A DNA stretch of 64,000 bases. Source: Bacteroidota bacterium (lineage in GTDB: Bacteria > Bacteroidota > Bacteroidia > Chitinophagales > Chitinophagaceae). This document shows, one piece after another, positions 1 through 9,585 of the stretch. The stretch's first letter is position 1. Each line of letters begins with the position of its first letter. The stretch covers positions 1 through 64,000 of the forward strand of contig PSRA01000058.1 of assembly GCA_003175695.1 (NCBI GenBank). The letters run 5' to 3'. The notes below the pieces were generated by a model. That model searched no databases and was not told where the DNA came from. It saw nothing but the letters and a program-made list of their open reading frames with translations. Made by a program: the position numbers and the translations under genes.

Positions 1-129
1 TTTGAATGGGGCTCAGGATTTGGCGATCGATTCGGCCTGATATATGTAGATTTCAAAACACAGAAACGAATCCCAAAACTAAGTGCCTCCTTATTTAAAG
101 AAATGGCTAAACATAATATGGTAATGTAA
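1..129 (+). CDS. Beta-glucosidase (GH1), C-terminal end only
   Basis: An open frame runs from the first base to a TAA at 127-129 and gives 42 residues. It contains GDRFGLIYVDFKTQKRIPK, the conserved end of family 1 glycoside hydrolases, where the FG-L-YVDF-TQ-R-PK pattern forms part of the last barrel strand and helix. Family members hydrolyse beta-linked glucosides by a retaining mechanism. Both catalytic glutamates lie upstream of the window, so activity cannot be judged. The gene ends 8 bases before the convergent AHSA1 gene. I see no other family that fits this tail. Confidence 0.8.
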   Translation, partial: FEWGSGFGDRFGLIYVDFKTQKRIPKLSASLFKEMAKHNMVM

Positions 130-136
130 TTCGCAG

Positions 137-583
137 TCAGTTATTGTCTCCACTTTCAGGACTGAGCAAACGATCAAGTTTATCAAAAGTTGAACGCCAC
201 CCTATTGCATAATCATGTGCTGATTTATCTCCTACATGCGCATGCTCGAATTGCATTCGTGTGAATTGGTTTGCAGGTGTGAAAATCAAAGTGACAAATG
301 ATTCAATGCCCGGCTCATTTTTCCATTCCCACGTAAAAGTCAGCTTATTAAATTTCTGCACTTCAACATAAGAGCCACTACAGGTGAATTCAGTTCCGTC
401 ACTATTTCTGAAGGTGATTTCAAATTTACCTCCTGGTCGAACATCAAGATTTGCTTTTATTCCTTTGCCTTTAGGATCTGAACCAAACCAGTATAAGACA
501 AGATCAGCATCAGTCCAGGCGTCCCATACTTTATTTACAGGCGCATGAATTAGTCTGTCAATATTTATTGTATCGCTGCTCAA
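137..583 (-). CDS. AHSA1/SRPBCC domain protein
   Basis: This 148-residue protein is one START-like SRPBCC domain. It opens with the family pattern of a beta strand, then HAPVNKVWDAWTD, then a tryptophan/glycine stretch (YWFGSD), a basic DVRPGGKFEITFR strand and a late GW-STFDKLDRLL helix. Proteins of the Hsp90-activator-like (AHSA1) family bind small hydrophobic ligands or act as co-chaperone-like stress proteins, and the ligand cannot be read from sequence. The protein is cytosolic, with no signal peptide. It lies in tandem with hemN, separated by a strong hairpin, so it is probably transcribed separately. Length matches the family. Confidence 0.85.
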   Translation of the reverse strand: MSSDTINIDRLIHAPVNKVWDAWTDADLVLYWFGSDPKGKGIKANLDVRPGGKFEITFRNSDGTEFTCSGSYVEVQKFNKLTFTWEWKNEPGIESFVTLIFTPANQFTRMQFEHAHVGDKSAHDYAIGWRSTFDKLDRLLSPESGDNN

Positions 584-680
584 TTTAAGTTTTCAAATCT
601 AAAGATTAATCTTCTGTTTCACGCAACGTCTCCCCATAAGCGACCTGATGTTTCGCTTGAAACAACTTGAGGCAAAGGAA

Positions 681-729
681 ACGCAAAGGCGCAAAGGGTA
701 GCAGCGTGTTGCCCTTTGCGCCTTTGCGT
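681..729. repeat. 18-bp perfect hairpin downstream of hemN
   Basis: Bases 681-698 pair perfectly with 712-729 around a 13-base loop. Each arm is built on a gcaaagg repeat. It sits 8 bases past the hemN stop and may act as its terminator. Similar fully paired intergenic hairpins recur in this window. Confidence 0.75.
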
Positions 730-736
730 GAAATTT

Positions 737-2080
737 TCATATCGCCTTACTGAACACCTTCATTTCTGCTTCACTTCGGTTTAGGTAAAGATCAAAAGCA
801 CTACAAACATTCCTAATAAAATAATGACCCTGTGAAGTAAGTTTTACTCCCTGGTCATTCCATTCTATCAGACCATCTAATTCGAGTTCTGACAACCTAG
901 GAAAAACCTGCGACTTCAAAGTAGGGATGTCACCTTCATAGAATTGGGTTTCTCCTTTGCAGCTGATGTCAAGGATATATTTTCTGAAACTACTATCCTG
1001 AGTGGTTAACACATATCCTTTTTGAATGGCGAGTGAGCCAGCATTAACCGCCGAATAATAATCATGTAATGCTTTTTTGTTCTGGGCAAATCCTTCGCCC
1101 ATGTCGCTGATCGCCGAAACGCCTAAACCAAGCAAATGACCAGCATTCTGAGAGGTATAACCCATGAAATTGCGATGAAGTCTTCCTTCTTTTCGCGCTG
1201 CAAATAAATTGTCAGAGGGAAGAGCAAAATGATCCATACCAATATCAGCGTATCCATTTTGAGAAAGCAATTCCTTTCCTTTTAAATACAACTGAAGTTT
1301 TGCTTCAGGATCGGGTAGATCGGATTCATCAAAGAGGCGTTGTGCTTTACTTGTCCACGGCACATGAGCATAACTATAAAATGCGATACGATCTGGTTTT
1401 AGTAATAGCACCTTATTGATTGTCGCTTCCATGGTCTCGACTGTTTGCAAAGGAAGACCATAGATGAGATCATAATTCACTGAACTAAATCCCACCTTTC
1501 TCGCATTTTCAGTACAAGACTTCAGATTTTCAAAAGGTTGAATTCTGTTTATTACCCGCTGCACAGTTGGATCGAGGTCCTGAACGCCGTAACTAATTCG
1601 CCGGAATCCCATCGAGTGAAGCATCTCCAGGTGCTGAAGGGTGGTGTTATTGGGATGCCCCTCTATGCTAAATTCATGATGGGGAGAAATTTTGACGTCC
1701 TTTAAAATGAAAACCAGGAGTCTTTGCAGGTTATTTGGTGAAAAGAAAGTTGGTGTCCCACCGCCCAAATGTATTTCTTTGATGAACGGAGTTTGATTCA
1801 TTATTTTACGATACGTCAACCATTCCTTTTCAATAGCTTCGAGGTATTCTTCTTCAACGCTGTGATTGGTTGTGATTTTCTTGTTGCAACCGCAATAAGT
1901 ACAAAGTGATTCGCAAAAAGGAAGATGGATGTACAAAGAAAGTCCCACCTGATCCTGCTCTGCAAATTTCTTTTTAAGAATTGATATCCATGTTTGATCA
2001 TCCAACTGATCTTTCCAAAAAGGAACAGTCGGATAGCTTGTATATCTCGGAACAGGCCGATTATACTTTCTGATCAGCAT
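737..2080 (-). CDS. hemN: Oxygen-independent coproporphyrinogen III oxidase
   Basis: HemN is a radical-SAM enzyme that decarboxylates coproporphyrinogen III to protoporphyrinogen IX without oxygen, for haem synthesis. The radical-SAM cluster motif is visible as CESLCTYCGC (C-x3-C-x2-C), followed by EIHLGGGTPTFF, the SAM-binding segment, and the HemN C-terminal domain. I chose the start at 2080 because MLIRKYNRPVPRYTSYPTVP is the usual HemN N terminus. The open frame extends 8 codons further, to 2104. An FNR-like inverted repeat lies about 87 bases upstream, which fits oxygen-regulated expression. Length (447 residues) is typical of HemN rather than the shorter HemW. Confidence 0.93.
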   Translation of the reverse strand: MLIRKYNRPVPRYTSYPTVPFWKDQLDDQTWISILKKKFAEQDQVGLSLYIHLPFCESLCTYCGCNKKITTNHSVEEEYLEAIEKEWLTYRKIMNQTPFIKEIHLGGGTPTFFSPNNLQRLLVFILKDVKISPHHEFSIEGHPNNTTLQHLEMLHSMGFRRISYGVQDLDPTVQRVINRIQPFENLKSCTENARKVGFSSVNYDLIYGLPLQTVETMEATINKVLLLKPDRIAFYSYAHVPWTSKAQRLFDESDLPDPEAKLQLYLKGKELLSQNGYADIGMDHFALPSDNLFAARKEGRLHRNFMGYTSQNAGHLLGLGVSAISDMGEGFAQNKKALHDYYSAVNAGSLAIQKGYVLTTQDSSFRKYILDISCKGETQFYEGDIPTLKSQVFPRLSELELDGLIEWNDQGVKLTSQGHYFIRNVCSAFDLYLNRSEAEMKVFSKAI

Positions 2081-2161
2081 GGAATTGACTACTTCGCCAT
2101 CCATGGTCCGAAATTAGAAGTCTTGGGAGTGCCGGAAGATGATTTTGATTAAACCGAAGGT

Positions 2162-2173
2162 TGATAATTGTCA
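2162..2173. promoter_or_regulatory. FNR/CRP-like box upstream of hemN
   Basis: The site reads TGAT-AATT-GTCA, with flanking bases extending it to TTGAT-N4-GTCAA. Its centre is about 87 bases before the hemN start codon. hemN is a classic FNR-family target in other bacteria. It matches the TGAY-N4-RTCA sites in the 42-62 kb stress island. Confidence 0.6.
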
Positions 2174-2274
2174 ATCGACATGAGGTTAAATCAGATAAGC
2201 TAAAACTTTGCCTACTTTTGCGTCTTTGATTGATATCCATTACTCACGTCTCAAACTCTTTTCTGAAGTCGCAG

Positions 2275-4644
2275 CTACTCCGAGCGAAGGCTCTTCGCTG
2301 GATTAGCAATGGCTGCTTTGATTGCCTGGTAACTCACCGTCATCAAAGAAATACCAATAGCCAACAGGCCCGACGCAACGAATACCAGCAAACTAATATT
2401 GATCCTGTAACTATAACTTTCCAGCCATTTATGCATGGCAAACCAGGCTATCGGGGATGCAATCAGGATCGAAATAATAACCAGCTTCACAAAATCTTTC
2501 GACAATAAGGCAGTGATATTAGTTACTGACGCTCCCAGCACTTTCCGGACACCGATCTCTTTGATTCTTGCCTCAGCCATATATGTCGCCAGCCCGAATA
2601 AACCAAGACAAGAAATAAATATAGTAAGACCGGCAAAGAGGCCGGCTAAGATACCCGTGCGCTTTTCGTCCTCAAACTTCGTAGCATAATCCTGGTCAAC
2701 GAATTTGTACTCGAAAAGATATATGGGATCATATTTCTTAATAATCGCTTCAATAGCTTTTAGATTTTGCCCAGTAGCATTCTTATCATTCAGCTTAATC
2801 TGAATGATATTAAACCAACTCTTAGGCCCATAAATAATCATCGGTTTGATAGGATCATAGGGAGATTCCAAAATAAAATCCTTTACGACACCAACTACAT
2901 GCCACTGCTGACCATTGTCTTTTACAAGCTGCCCAACTGGATTGGTAAACTTCATCACCTTCAATGCAGATTCATTTAGTATGATGGCAAGTGAGTCGGT
3001 GGGATATTTGTGGATATCGATATCGCGGCCTGCTATAAACTTCAACCCCGCGGTTTTGCCGAGATCTCCATCCTCGTTATACCTTCTGAAATCAGTTTTA
3101 TCATTCGGGTCTTTTCCCTCCCACTCCTGGCCCCAGCCATCACTCCAGCTCTCAGTCAGCGGCGCACTGGTTTTTGTTACCGAAGTTGCAATGGCCGACT
3201 GTAAAAGATCGTTTCTTACAAGCGGGTAATTTTTGTCAAGGTCATCACTGAGGTAGATGTAGATAAGGCTGTTCCTGTCGTAACCCGATTGCCTGTCCTT
3301 AGCATATTCAATTTGCTGCTTTACTATAATGGTACAAATGATCAATAAAATGGCGAATGTGAATTGTAACACCACCAAAACCTTTCTTGGTGTTACCAAT
3401 GCATTTGCCTTTTTGAATGTTCCTTTCAACACTTTCACTGGTTGAAATGACGAGAGGAAGAAGGCTGGATAACTTCCAGCCAAAAAACCAGTTACGATAA
3501 CAAAAGCGATCGCCGCGAGCCAAAAAAGTGGATTTGCAAATGGAATGTACAGGCTTTTCTCAGTGAGCTGATTAAAGGCAGGCAGACTGAACTGCACTAA
3601 GATGATGGCTATCATTCCCGCCAGGAAAGAAAGTAAAATGGATTCGCCAATGAATTGGCTTATTAGGGAAAACCTTTGTGCACCAACAACTTTTCTGATC
3701 CCAACTTCTTTAGCGCGTTTTTCACTTCTCGCCGTACTAAGATTCATGAAGTTGATACACGCTATCAACAAAATAAATGCAGCTATAATGCCGAATAGTC
3801 TTACAAAAGTTATTCTCCCACCGCCGGTTTCAAATCCATTTTGAAAATTGGAGTAAAGGCGCCAGCGGCTGATCGGATACAGGAACATTTGCCAGTTATC
3901 TTTCTTCGCTTCATCGTCATATTTCTGTTTCAATACTCTCATTTTTGGCTCAACAGCAGCCAGGTTCACATTAGGCTTCAGCAAAACGTAGGTCCGTGTG
4001 CTATTATTTTCCCAATTATCATCATCCGGGCCGAGTTTCCTCAGATAGCTCCATGGCAGCAGGCACTCAAAATCAAATCGTGTGTTGTTAGGAATGTCTT
4101 TCAGAATTCCTGTTACTCTGAAATTATCTTTGTTCCGAATATTGATGACCTTTCCCATCGCATCTTCCTTCCCAAAAAGTTTGGTAGCTAACTTCTTAGT
4201 AATTACAATCGAATAAGTCTCTTTTAAAGCAGTCTTTGGATCACCTTTGACCATCGGAAAACTGAACATTTGCAAAAAATTGGAGTCAACATGATTCCCG
4301 CGAATCATTAGCCTCTTGTCTCCAATAATGAACAAGAACACGTTATTCCAATTTACCCTGGTGGCCTGTTCTACTTCGGGAAGGTCTTTTTCGACGGTGC
4401 GGGCAAGAATTTTTGGAGTAGTGTTCCAGCTCATCAGTTTCCCGTCAACTATTGCCCGATTCCATGCTTCATAGATCCTGGCTTTCTTTTCGTGAAACTG
4501 GTCATAACTCACTTCATTTTGGATCCATAATAAAATAATAATAGCGCTGGCCATTCCAATGGCGAGACCAATGATATTAATTGCGTAGAAACCCTTGCTT
4601 CCCCAAAAATTTCTGAAGGCGACTTTGAAGAAATTCTTAAACAT
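2275..4644 (-). CDS. MacB/FtsX-type ABC transporter permease
   Basis: This 789-residue inner-membrane protein has the Bacteroidota double-FtsX layout. A TM helix near residues 18-40 is followed by a large periplasmic MacB-type domain, three TM helices around 285-425, a second periplasmic domain, and three final TM helices near 680-770. The repeated ARSEKRAKEVGIRKVVGA and ARIKEIGVRKVLGAS motifs mark the two FtsX cores. Relatives move signals or substrates such as peptides and lipoproteins using a separate ATPase, which is not encoded next to it. Two more paralogues (one broken) lie at 20.8-23.2 and 25.1-27.5 kb. The cargo is unknown. Confidence 0.9.
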   Translation of the reverse strand: MFKNFFKVAFRNFWGSKGFYAINIIGLAIGMASAIIILLWIQNEVSYDQFHEKKARIYEAWNRAIVDGKLMSWNTTPKILARTVEKDLPEVEQATRVNWNNVFLFIIGDKRLMIRGNHVDSNFLQMFSFPMVKGDPKTALKETYSIVITKKLATKLFGKEDAMGKVINIRNKDNFRVTGILKDIPNNTRFDFECLLPWSYLRKLGPDDDNWENNSTRTYVLLKPNVNLAAVEPKMRVLKQKYDDEAKKDNWQMFLYPISRWRLYSNFQNGFETGGGRITFVRLFGIIAAFILLIACINFMNLSTARSEKRAKEVGIRKVVGAQRFSLISQFIGESILLSFLAGMIAIILVQFSLPAFNQLTEKSLYIPFANPLFWLAAIAFVIVTGFLAGSYPAFFLSSFQPVKVLKGTFKKANALVTPRKVLVVLQFTFAILLIICTIIVKQQIEYAKDRQSGYDRNSLIYIYLSDDLDKNYPLVRNDLLQSAIATSVTKTSAPLTESWSDGWGQEWEGKDPNDKTDFRRYNEDGDLGKTAGLKFIAGRDIDIHKYPTDSLAIILNESALKVMKFTNPVGQLVKDNGQQWHVVGVVKDFILESPYDPIKPMIIYGPKSWFNIIQIKLNDKNATGQNLKAIEAIIKKYDPIYLFEYKFVDQDYATKFEDEKRTGILAGLFAGLTIFISCLGLFGLATYMAEARIKEIGVRKVLGASVTNITALLSKDFVKLVIISILIASPIAWFAMHKWLESYSYRINISLLVFVASGLLAIGISLMTVSYQAIKAAIANPAKSLRSE

Positions 4645-5241
4645 GTTGTTGAATTATAGTGTTGGCTGTAGAACTAAAGTCACATGGAATGTGAGAAATG
4701 TTGCTTTTGTCGAAAAACTTTACCAAAGGTAGCGTCGCCGGTTTAGACCCGACCAGCCCATTGGTCACAAAACAACACAAAAGTTACTCGGAGGGCACAA
4801 GGTTATTCCTTGTGGCCAAACAAATAAGCCTTTCATTTGCAATAGAATAAGCGGGTTATTCCAAGGCATCCCTCAACCCGATTTCTTCGTAATACGACGA
4901 TGGGGAGAAATAAAAGGTTTCAATCTAACAATCCCCCACTTCTCGAACATCAAGTGTAGCGCCTCGTTTGTCCGGTCTATTCTTGGCTTAGAAGTTGTTT
5001 ATTTTCTGTCATGTTCGCATGTTCAGAAAAAATATTGAACATGTGTATTTAGCAAGAGCTAATAATTGACTAACGAAGCTTAATAAAGTTGGGGAAAAAA
5101 ATCCTCGAAATCCGAATCCGATCTTCGCAAGTTTCCGGTTGAAATAAAATTTCTAACAGCCAATTTTTATTCGGCTAGTCATTGTTGAACGTTGCCCTGT
5201 TCTAATTGACCACTCAACCTTCTAAATAGTTAACGATTCAA
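4645..5241. other. Non-coding gap with one palindrome
   Basis: This gap of about 600 bases separates divergent genes and has no convincing reading frame. It contains an inverted repeat, catgttca (5018-5025) and tgaacatg (5036-5043), separated by 10 bases. This could be an operator for the T9SS-protein block that starts at 5242. I see nothing else I can name. Confidence 0.4.
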
Positions 5242-8200
5242 ATGAAAGGCACTTTCATCGCCGTGTTTCTTTTATTGGAGTTCATCGCACTTTCAACCTG
5301 TTTGGATTTATGCGCCCAGGATGCCCCAACTAAACTGGAGGTCAATAAGAATAATTTTTCCTCTTTCACTAAACAATATTTGAACCGCGGAAAAATATGG
5401 ATGGCCAGGAATAAAAATTACATAAGTCATCCTGATGCCAGGTTTGGCGACAAATACATGCCCAACAAAAACGCCGTTGAAATATTTGCGAAAAGAACTA
5501 TTGATTCAAAGTATTATATCAATAGTGATACTCCTTCAATTTTTTATATTCAGAAGTCTTCTAGTCCCATGCATTTCAGAAGAAATGGACAATGGATAAC
5601 CATTGACCCAAGACTAAACCCTAAAGGGCAGTCACTATATGAAGCTTCTAGGCAGGAACATCCTCTAGGCTTTGATTTGAAAAGAAAATCCTCTTATATA
5701 ATCACTTCGGAAGGAAAAACATTTTTTAATAATTGGAAGTTGTATGGGGAAAATGACGGAAAAGAAACCTTATTAGCCAATGCTGATTGGACAAATTATA
5801 CTGTCGGGGATGATGGCATCACCATCAAAAATATATTCCCTGGAATTGACGCTGATATGAAAGTCTCCAGGGGCTCAATTAAAACCAGTTTTATAGTTCG
5901 CGTAAATAAATTCTCAAACTATGGTACACTTTTATTTCGTGATTCTTTCACTGGAGGTAAACCAGGGACCTTCACATTTTCAAATGGCCTCCGGGGCAAG
6001 GGGCTGGCCTCAGCTGCTGATTACAGCGTTGGTACGAAGAAAGTTCTTCATATACAGCAAGGCATCATGTACCTGGAAAAAAAACCATCTTCGGCTTTCC
6101 AAAACGTTCCTTACATTCTTGACCATAACAAATTAACCCTGTCCATCAATGCTGATTATTTAAACACCCAGCTGACTTCTGGAAATCTCATCATCGACCC
6201 ACTGGTCCAGGATGTTGGTACGTTGGGCAAAGACAAGATCAACGGTTCGCATTTCAATAATGATTGCAGTTTTACCAAATCCTGTAATTACACGGTGAAT
6301 GTACCTCCTCCGGCTGGGGCAACATTGACTGATGCATTGTTTTCGTTTGGTATTGTTTCTAATGCCCCCTGCACGGGGCAGGATGGAGCTTTTTCGTTTG
6401 CAGTTAATGGCAATTGCATGTCTCATCTTTGGGTAGGCACCAACCAGGGACCAGGAACAGAAACTTTTTCCACTCAAAGTATGATGCTGAATAACGGAGG
6501 AAGTGTTGCCGGCTGTTTTCCAACACCAGGCATGCGCAATTGCACTAATCCGGAAAATATTCCCTTTAATTTTTATTTTTATCGCACTTGTCATGGCGAA
6601 GACGGCTGCAATGGCGATTGCATTGGGGCCGCTCAGGATTTAACGATTACGCTGGTAGGAAGGACCCTTGATTCAGCTTCCATCAAAGCATCGAACGATA
6701 ATTTCTGCGGTGGTACCCCTGTGACGTTAACCGCAAGCGGCTATTACGGCGTTCCTCCTTACACGTTTAATTGGGTTGGATTAAATCAAAATAAAGGCAG
6801 TGTCCAAGTCAGTCCTGCGGCAAATACCACGTACTCTGTCCAAATTAGTGATGCGTGCGGCAGCCCTCCCATTACACAATCAATCAGTGTCCATGTTCTT
6901 CCCGCACCACCCACACCAGCACTCACATCAAACAGCCCGGTATGCGCTGGGGGCCAACTTGTTTTATCAGTTCCCCAGATACAAGGAACAACTTACACAA
7001 TCAAAAACTCGGCAAATGGTTTAGGAGGTCAATACACAAGTTCGGCTGTGTTTAACAATGTGACTGCAGCATACGCTGGAACATGGACTGCAGTCGCAAC
7101 TGATGCCAATGGCTGTACATCTAACGTGGCAAGCACAAACGTTGTAGTAAATTCAAGTATTTCTCCAAAAGTGAGCATCAGTGCTACTACTACCAGAATT
7201 TGCACAGGTGGTCAAGTCACCTTCACTGCAACAGCTGCCAACGGAGGAAATTCCGTCAATTATCAATGGCAATTAAACGGTCAAAATGTAGGTACTAACA
7301 GCCCTCAATATACGGGCAATAACTTCGCTAACAATGATGCTGTGAGTTGTATCGTGACAGCTAACAATCCTTGCGCCAGCGGGTCTGCCACATCAAATGT
7401 CATTGTGTTAAGTGTAAGTCCACAAGTTTCACCAACATTTGCCGCCATAGGCCCGTTATGCCAAAATTCCACGGCACCGCCATTGCCACCTACTTCGCAG
7501 GAAGGAATCCACGGAACGTGGAATCCGGCGTCCATCAACACTTCCCGGGTTGGAACCGCTGTTTATACGTTTACTCCCGCTTCAGGGGATTGTTCTTTGC
7601 CAATTCCTTTGAGCATTACCATCGTTACCTCTGTTACGCCAACGTTTCCAAACCTGACGGATTCGATTTGCCAGAATTCGACTGCACCGCAATTACCCGG
7701 CACTTCTGCGGAAGGAATCACCGGAACCTGGAACCCGTCTTCGATTAGCACATCAAATGTGGGCAAATCCACTTACACCTTTACTCCTACAGATGGCCAG
7801 TGTGGCGTACCAGCAAAAATTGATATAGTAGTCGGGCCGCCTCCGGAATTGAATATGGGTCCGGATTTGAATATAACAGTCGGGACCAGTACTCATTTGG
7901 ACATCACTGTCACAGGTGACATTGTCTCATATCAATGGAGTCCATCCATCGGTTTGAGTGATCCTACCATTAAGGATCCTATCGCAAGCCCGACTATAAC
8001 GACAGTTTACACACTGAATGTTACTGACGCCAATCATTGTGAGGCGAGTGGTAAGATTAAGATTACTGTGTCCGGGGGTGCGTCGAAGATTTCGATACCT
8101 AATGCCTTTTCACCAAATGGCGATGGCGTTAATGACACGTGGGTAATCACTAACCTCTCAAATTTTCCCGGGGCAACCGTAGACGTATTTAATAGATATG

Positions 8201-8349
8201 GTCAGGCTGTTTTTCATTCAGAAAATAATAACAAAGCCTGGGACGGAACCTACAATGGCAAGCCGGTTCCGATGGGAACTTATTATTATATAATCGATTT
8301 AAAGGATAATGAAAAGAAAATAGCTGGATCTGTTACAGTGTTCAAGTAA
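5242..8349 (+). CDS. Secreted multi-Ig protein with T9SS type B sorting domain
   Basis: The 1035-residue protein starts with a signal peptide (about residues 1-25, ending near CAQD). An N-terminal beta-rich region of about 300 residues resembles the domain found at the start of many Bacteroidota surface proteins. A cysteine-bearing domain (about 320-480) and Ig/PKD-like modules follow. Two tandem repeats of about 70 residues lie near 735-865, each with a CQNSTAP-LP-TS-EGI-GTW core. The C terminus is a gliding-motility-associated type B sorting domain: PNAFSPNGDGVNDTW, then FNRYGQAVFHS, then MGTYYYIIDL. It should be exported by T9SS and attached or released at the surface. The PorP/SprF partner gene starts 17 bases downstream. 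The ligand is unknown. Confidence 0.88.
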   Translation: MKGTFIAVFLLLEFIALSTCLDLCAQDAPTKLEVNKNNFSSFTKQYLNRGKIWMARNKNYISHPDARFGDKYMPNKNAVEIFAKRTIDSKYYINSDTPSIFYIQKSSSPMHFRRNGQWITIDPRLNPKGQSLYEASRQEHPLGFDLKRKSSYIITSEGKTFFNNWKLYGENDGKETLLANADWTNYTVGDDGITIKNIFPGIDADMKVSRGSIKTSFIVRVNKFSNYGTLLFRDSFTGGKPGTFTFSNGLRGKGLASAADYSVGTKKVLHIQQGIMYLEKKPSSAFQNVPYILDHNKLTLSINADYLNTQLTSGNLIIDPLVQDVGTLGKDKINGSHFNNDCSFTKSCNYTVNVPPPAGATLTDALFSFGIVSNAPCTGQDGAFSFAVNGNCMSHLWVGTNQGPGTETFSTQSMMLNNGGSVAGCFPTPGMRNCTNPENIPFNFYFYRTCHGEDGCNGDCIGAAQDLTITLVGRTLDSASIKASNDNFCGGTPVTLTASGYYGVPPYTFNWVGLNQNKGSVQVSPAANTTYSVQISDACGSPPITQSISVHVLPAPPTPALTSNSPVCAGGQLVLSVPQIQGTTYTIKNSANGLGGQYTSSAVFNNVTAAYAGTWTAVATDANGCTSNVASTNVVVNSSISPKVSISATTTRICTGGQVTFTATAANGGNSVNYQWQLNGQNVGTNSPQYTGNNFANNDAVSCIVTANNPCASGSATSNVIVLSVSPQVSPTFAAIGPLCQNSTAPPLPPTSQEGIHGTWNPASINTSRVGTAVYTFTPASGDCSLPIPLSITIVTSVTPTFPNLTDSICQNSTAPQLPGTSAEGITGTWNPSSISTSNVGKSTYTFTPTDGQCGVPAKIDIVVGPPPELNMGPDLNITVGTSTHLDITVTGDIVSYQWSPSIGLSDPTIKDPIASPTITTVYTLNVTDANHCEASGKIKITVSGGASKISIPNAFSPNGDGVNDTWVITNLSNFPGATVDVFNRYGQAVFHSENNNKAWDGTYNGKPVPMGTYYYIIDLKDNEKKIAGSVTVFK

Positions 8350-8366
8350 CTCGTGATTTCAGAATT

Positions 8367-9410
8367 ATGAATTTGAGAAAGAAAATTGTGATCAGTTGTG
8401 TGAGCGTTTTAATATTGAGCAGAGCAGCTGCCCAGCAACAACCCTATTATACGCAATACATCTTAAATAATTTCATTTTAAATCCCGCCCTGGCGGGAAT
8501 AGAAAATTATTGGGACTTCAAAGCAAGTTATCGTAACCAATGGGTCGGACTCGATGGTGCTCCCACCACTCTTTACCTCACTGCGCATGCGCCTATCGGA
8601 AAGACTGCCTATGATAGAGAAAATCCCACTACTGTCCCCGATCTGCAGGCGAAGAATTCAGGTGCTAAGCAATTTTGGATGGAATACACAGCGCCACCCG
8701 CTCATCATGGCGTTGGATTTACCATTCTCAATGATAAAACGGGCCCGCTTAGCCGAATCGCCGCTTACGGATCTTATGCATACCATCTTCCTGTAGGCGT
8801 GAAAACAAGTCTGAGTTTCGGTGTTTCATTTGGTGTGCAGGAAGTAAATGTCGATATCTCGGCCGTAAATTTTGGACAATACAATCCTGTCGATCCGGCG
8901 GCATTAAGCAGTGGTTACCTTAATAAACTGCAACCTGACATGAATGCAGGCCTCTGGTTGTCGAATAAGGATTTTTTTGTGGGGTTATCTGCTCAACAAA
9001 TTATTCCTGTACCCATTAACACCCCCACGCATTCTACGACGGCAGACACGGTAACTCTGCTCAAGGGAAAACTTATTCCACATACGTTTTTAACTGCAGG
9101 ATACAAATACCTGGTAAATGAAGACATCAGCATATTGCCATCAGTTATGTTAAGGTATGTCCAACCTTTACCACTAGGTTTTGACTTGAATGTCAAAGTT
9201 CAATATCAGGATTTATTGTGGGTGGGAGTTTCGTATCGCCTTAGTGAAGGATATGCTGCCATGTTGGGAGTCAATATCAACAGCACTTTTAACCTCGGCT
9301 ACTCCTATGATTTTACGACAGGCCAACTGAATACCGTAAGCAGGGGAACTCATGAAATTGTACTTGGATTCTTGTGGAGAAGGAAAAATAACGAACCATA
9401 TGGAAAGTAA
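8367..9410 (+). CDS. PorP/SprF family type IX secretion membrane protein
   Basis: This 347-residue outer-membrane protein has a signal peptide ending near residue 22 (RAAAQQQP). It then shows the diagnostic PorP/SprF opening PYYTQYILNNFILNPALAG, followed by N-Q-W-GLDGAP and alternating beta strands that predict a barrel of about 14 strands. PorP/SprF proteins pair with the T9SS and are needed for export or surface anchoring of type B substrates encoded next door. The upstream gene encodes such a substrate, so the two form a likely cognate pair. No domain is missing. Confidence 0.92.
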   Translation: MNLRKKIVISCVSVLILSRAAAQQQPYYTQYILNNFILNPALAGIENYWDFKASYRNQWVGLDGAPTTLYLTAHAPIGKTAYDRENPTTVPDLQAKNSGAKQFWMEYTAPPAHHGVGFTILNDKTGPLSRIAAYGSYAYHLPVGVKTSLSFGVSFGVQEVNVDISAVNFGQYNPVDPAALSSGYLNKLQPDMNAGLWLSNKDFFVGLSAQQIIPVPINTPTHSTTADTVTLLKGKLIPHTFLTAGYKYLVNEDISILPSVMLRYVQPLPLGFDLNVKVQYQDLLWVGVSYRLSEGYAAMLGVNINSTFNLGYSYDFTTGQLNTVSRGTHEIVLGFLWRRKNNEPYGK

Positions 9411-9585
9411 GTGTATTAGCTACAATTATTTTCTGTGGCAGATGATTTGTATATAACAAAAGGGAAGAGCAAACTAAAGATGACAATCATGCTGAATTAA
9501 AGCACGAGCAAATGCAATGGATTGTAAGGTGCATAACTTTATGCGAAATGTTTTGACGTATAGCACCGCTAAACAAAATTATTTT

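Noticed and set aside
2206-2218. TA-N2-TTTG promoter-like words on the plus strand
   Set aside because: They point toward the 3' end of a minus-strand gene and have no gene to serve.
6160-6594. Minus-strand 144-residue frame inside the T9SS substrate gene
   Set aside because: It is a shadow of the clearly coding plus strand, with low-complexity product and no domain.
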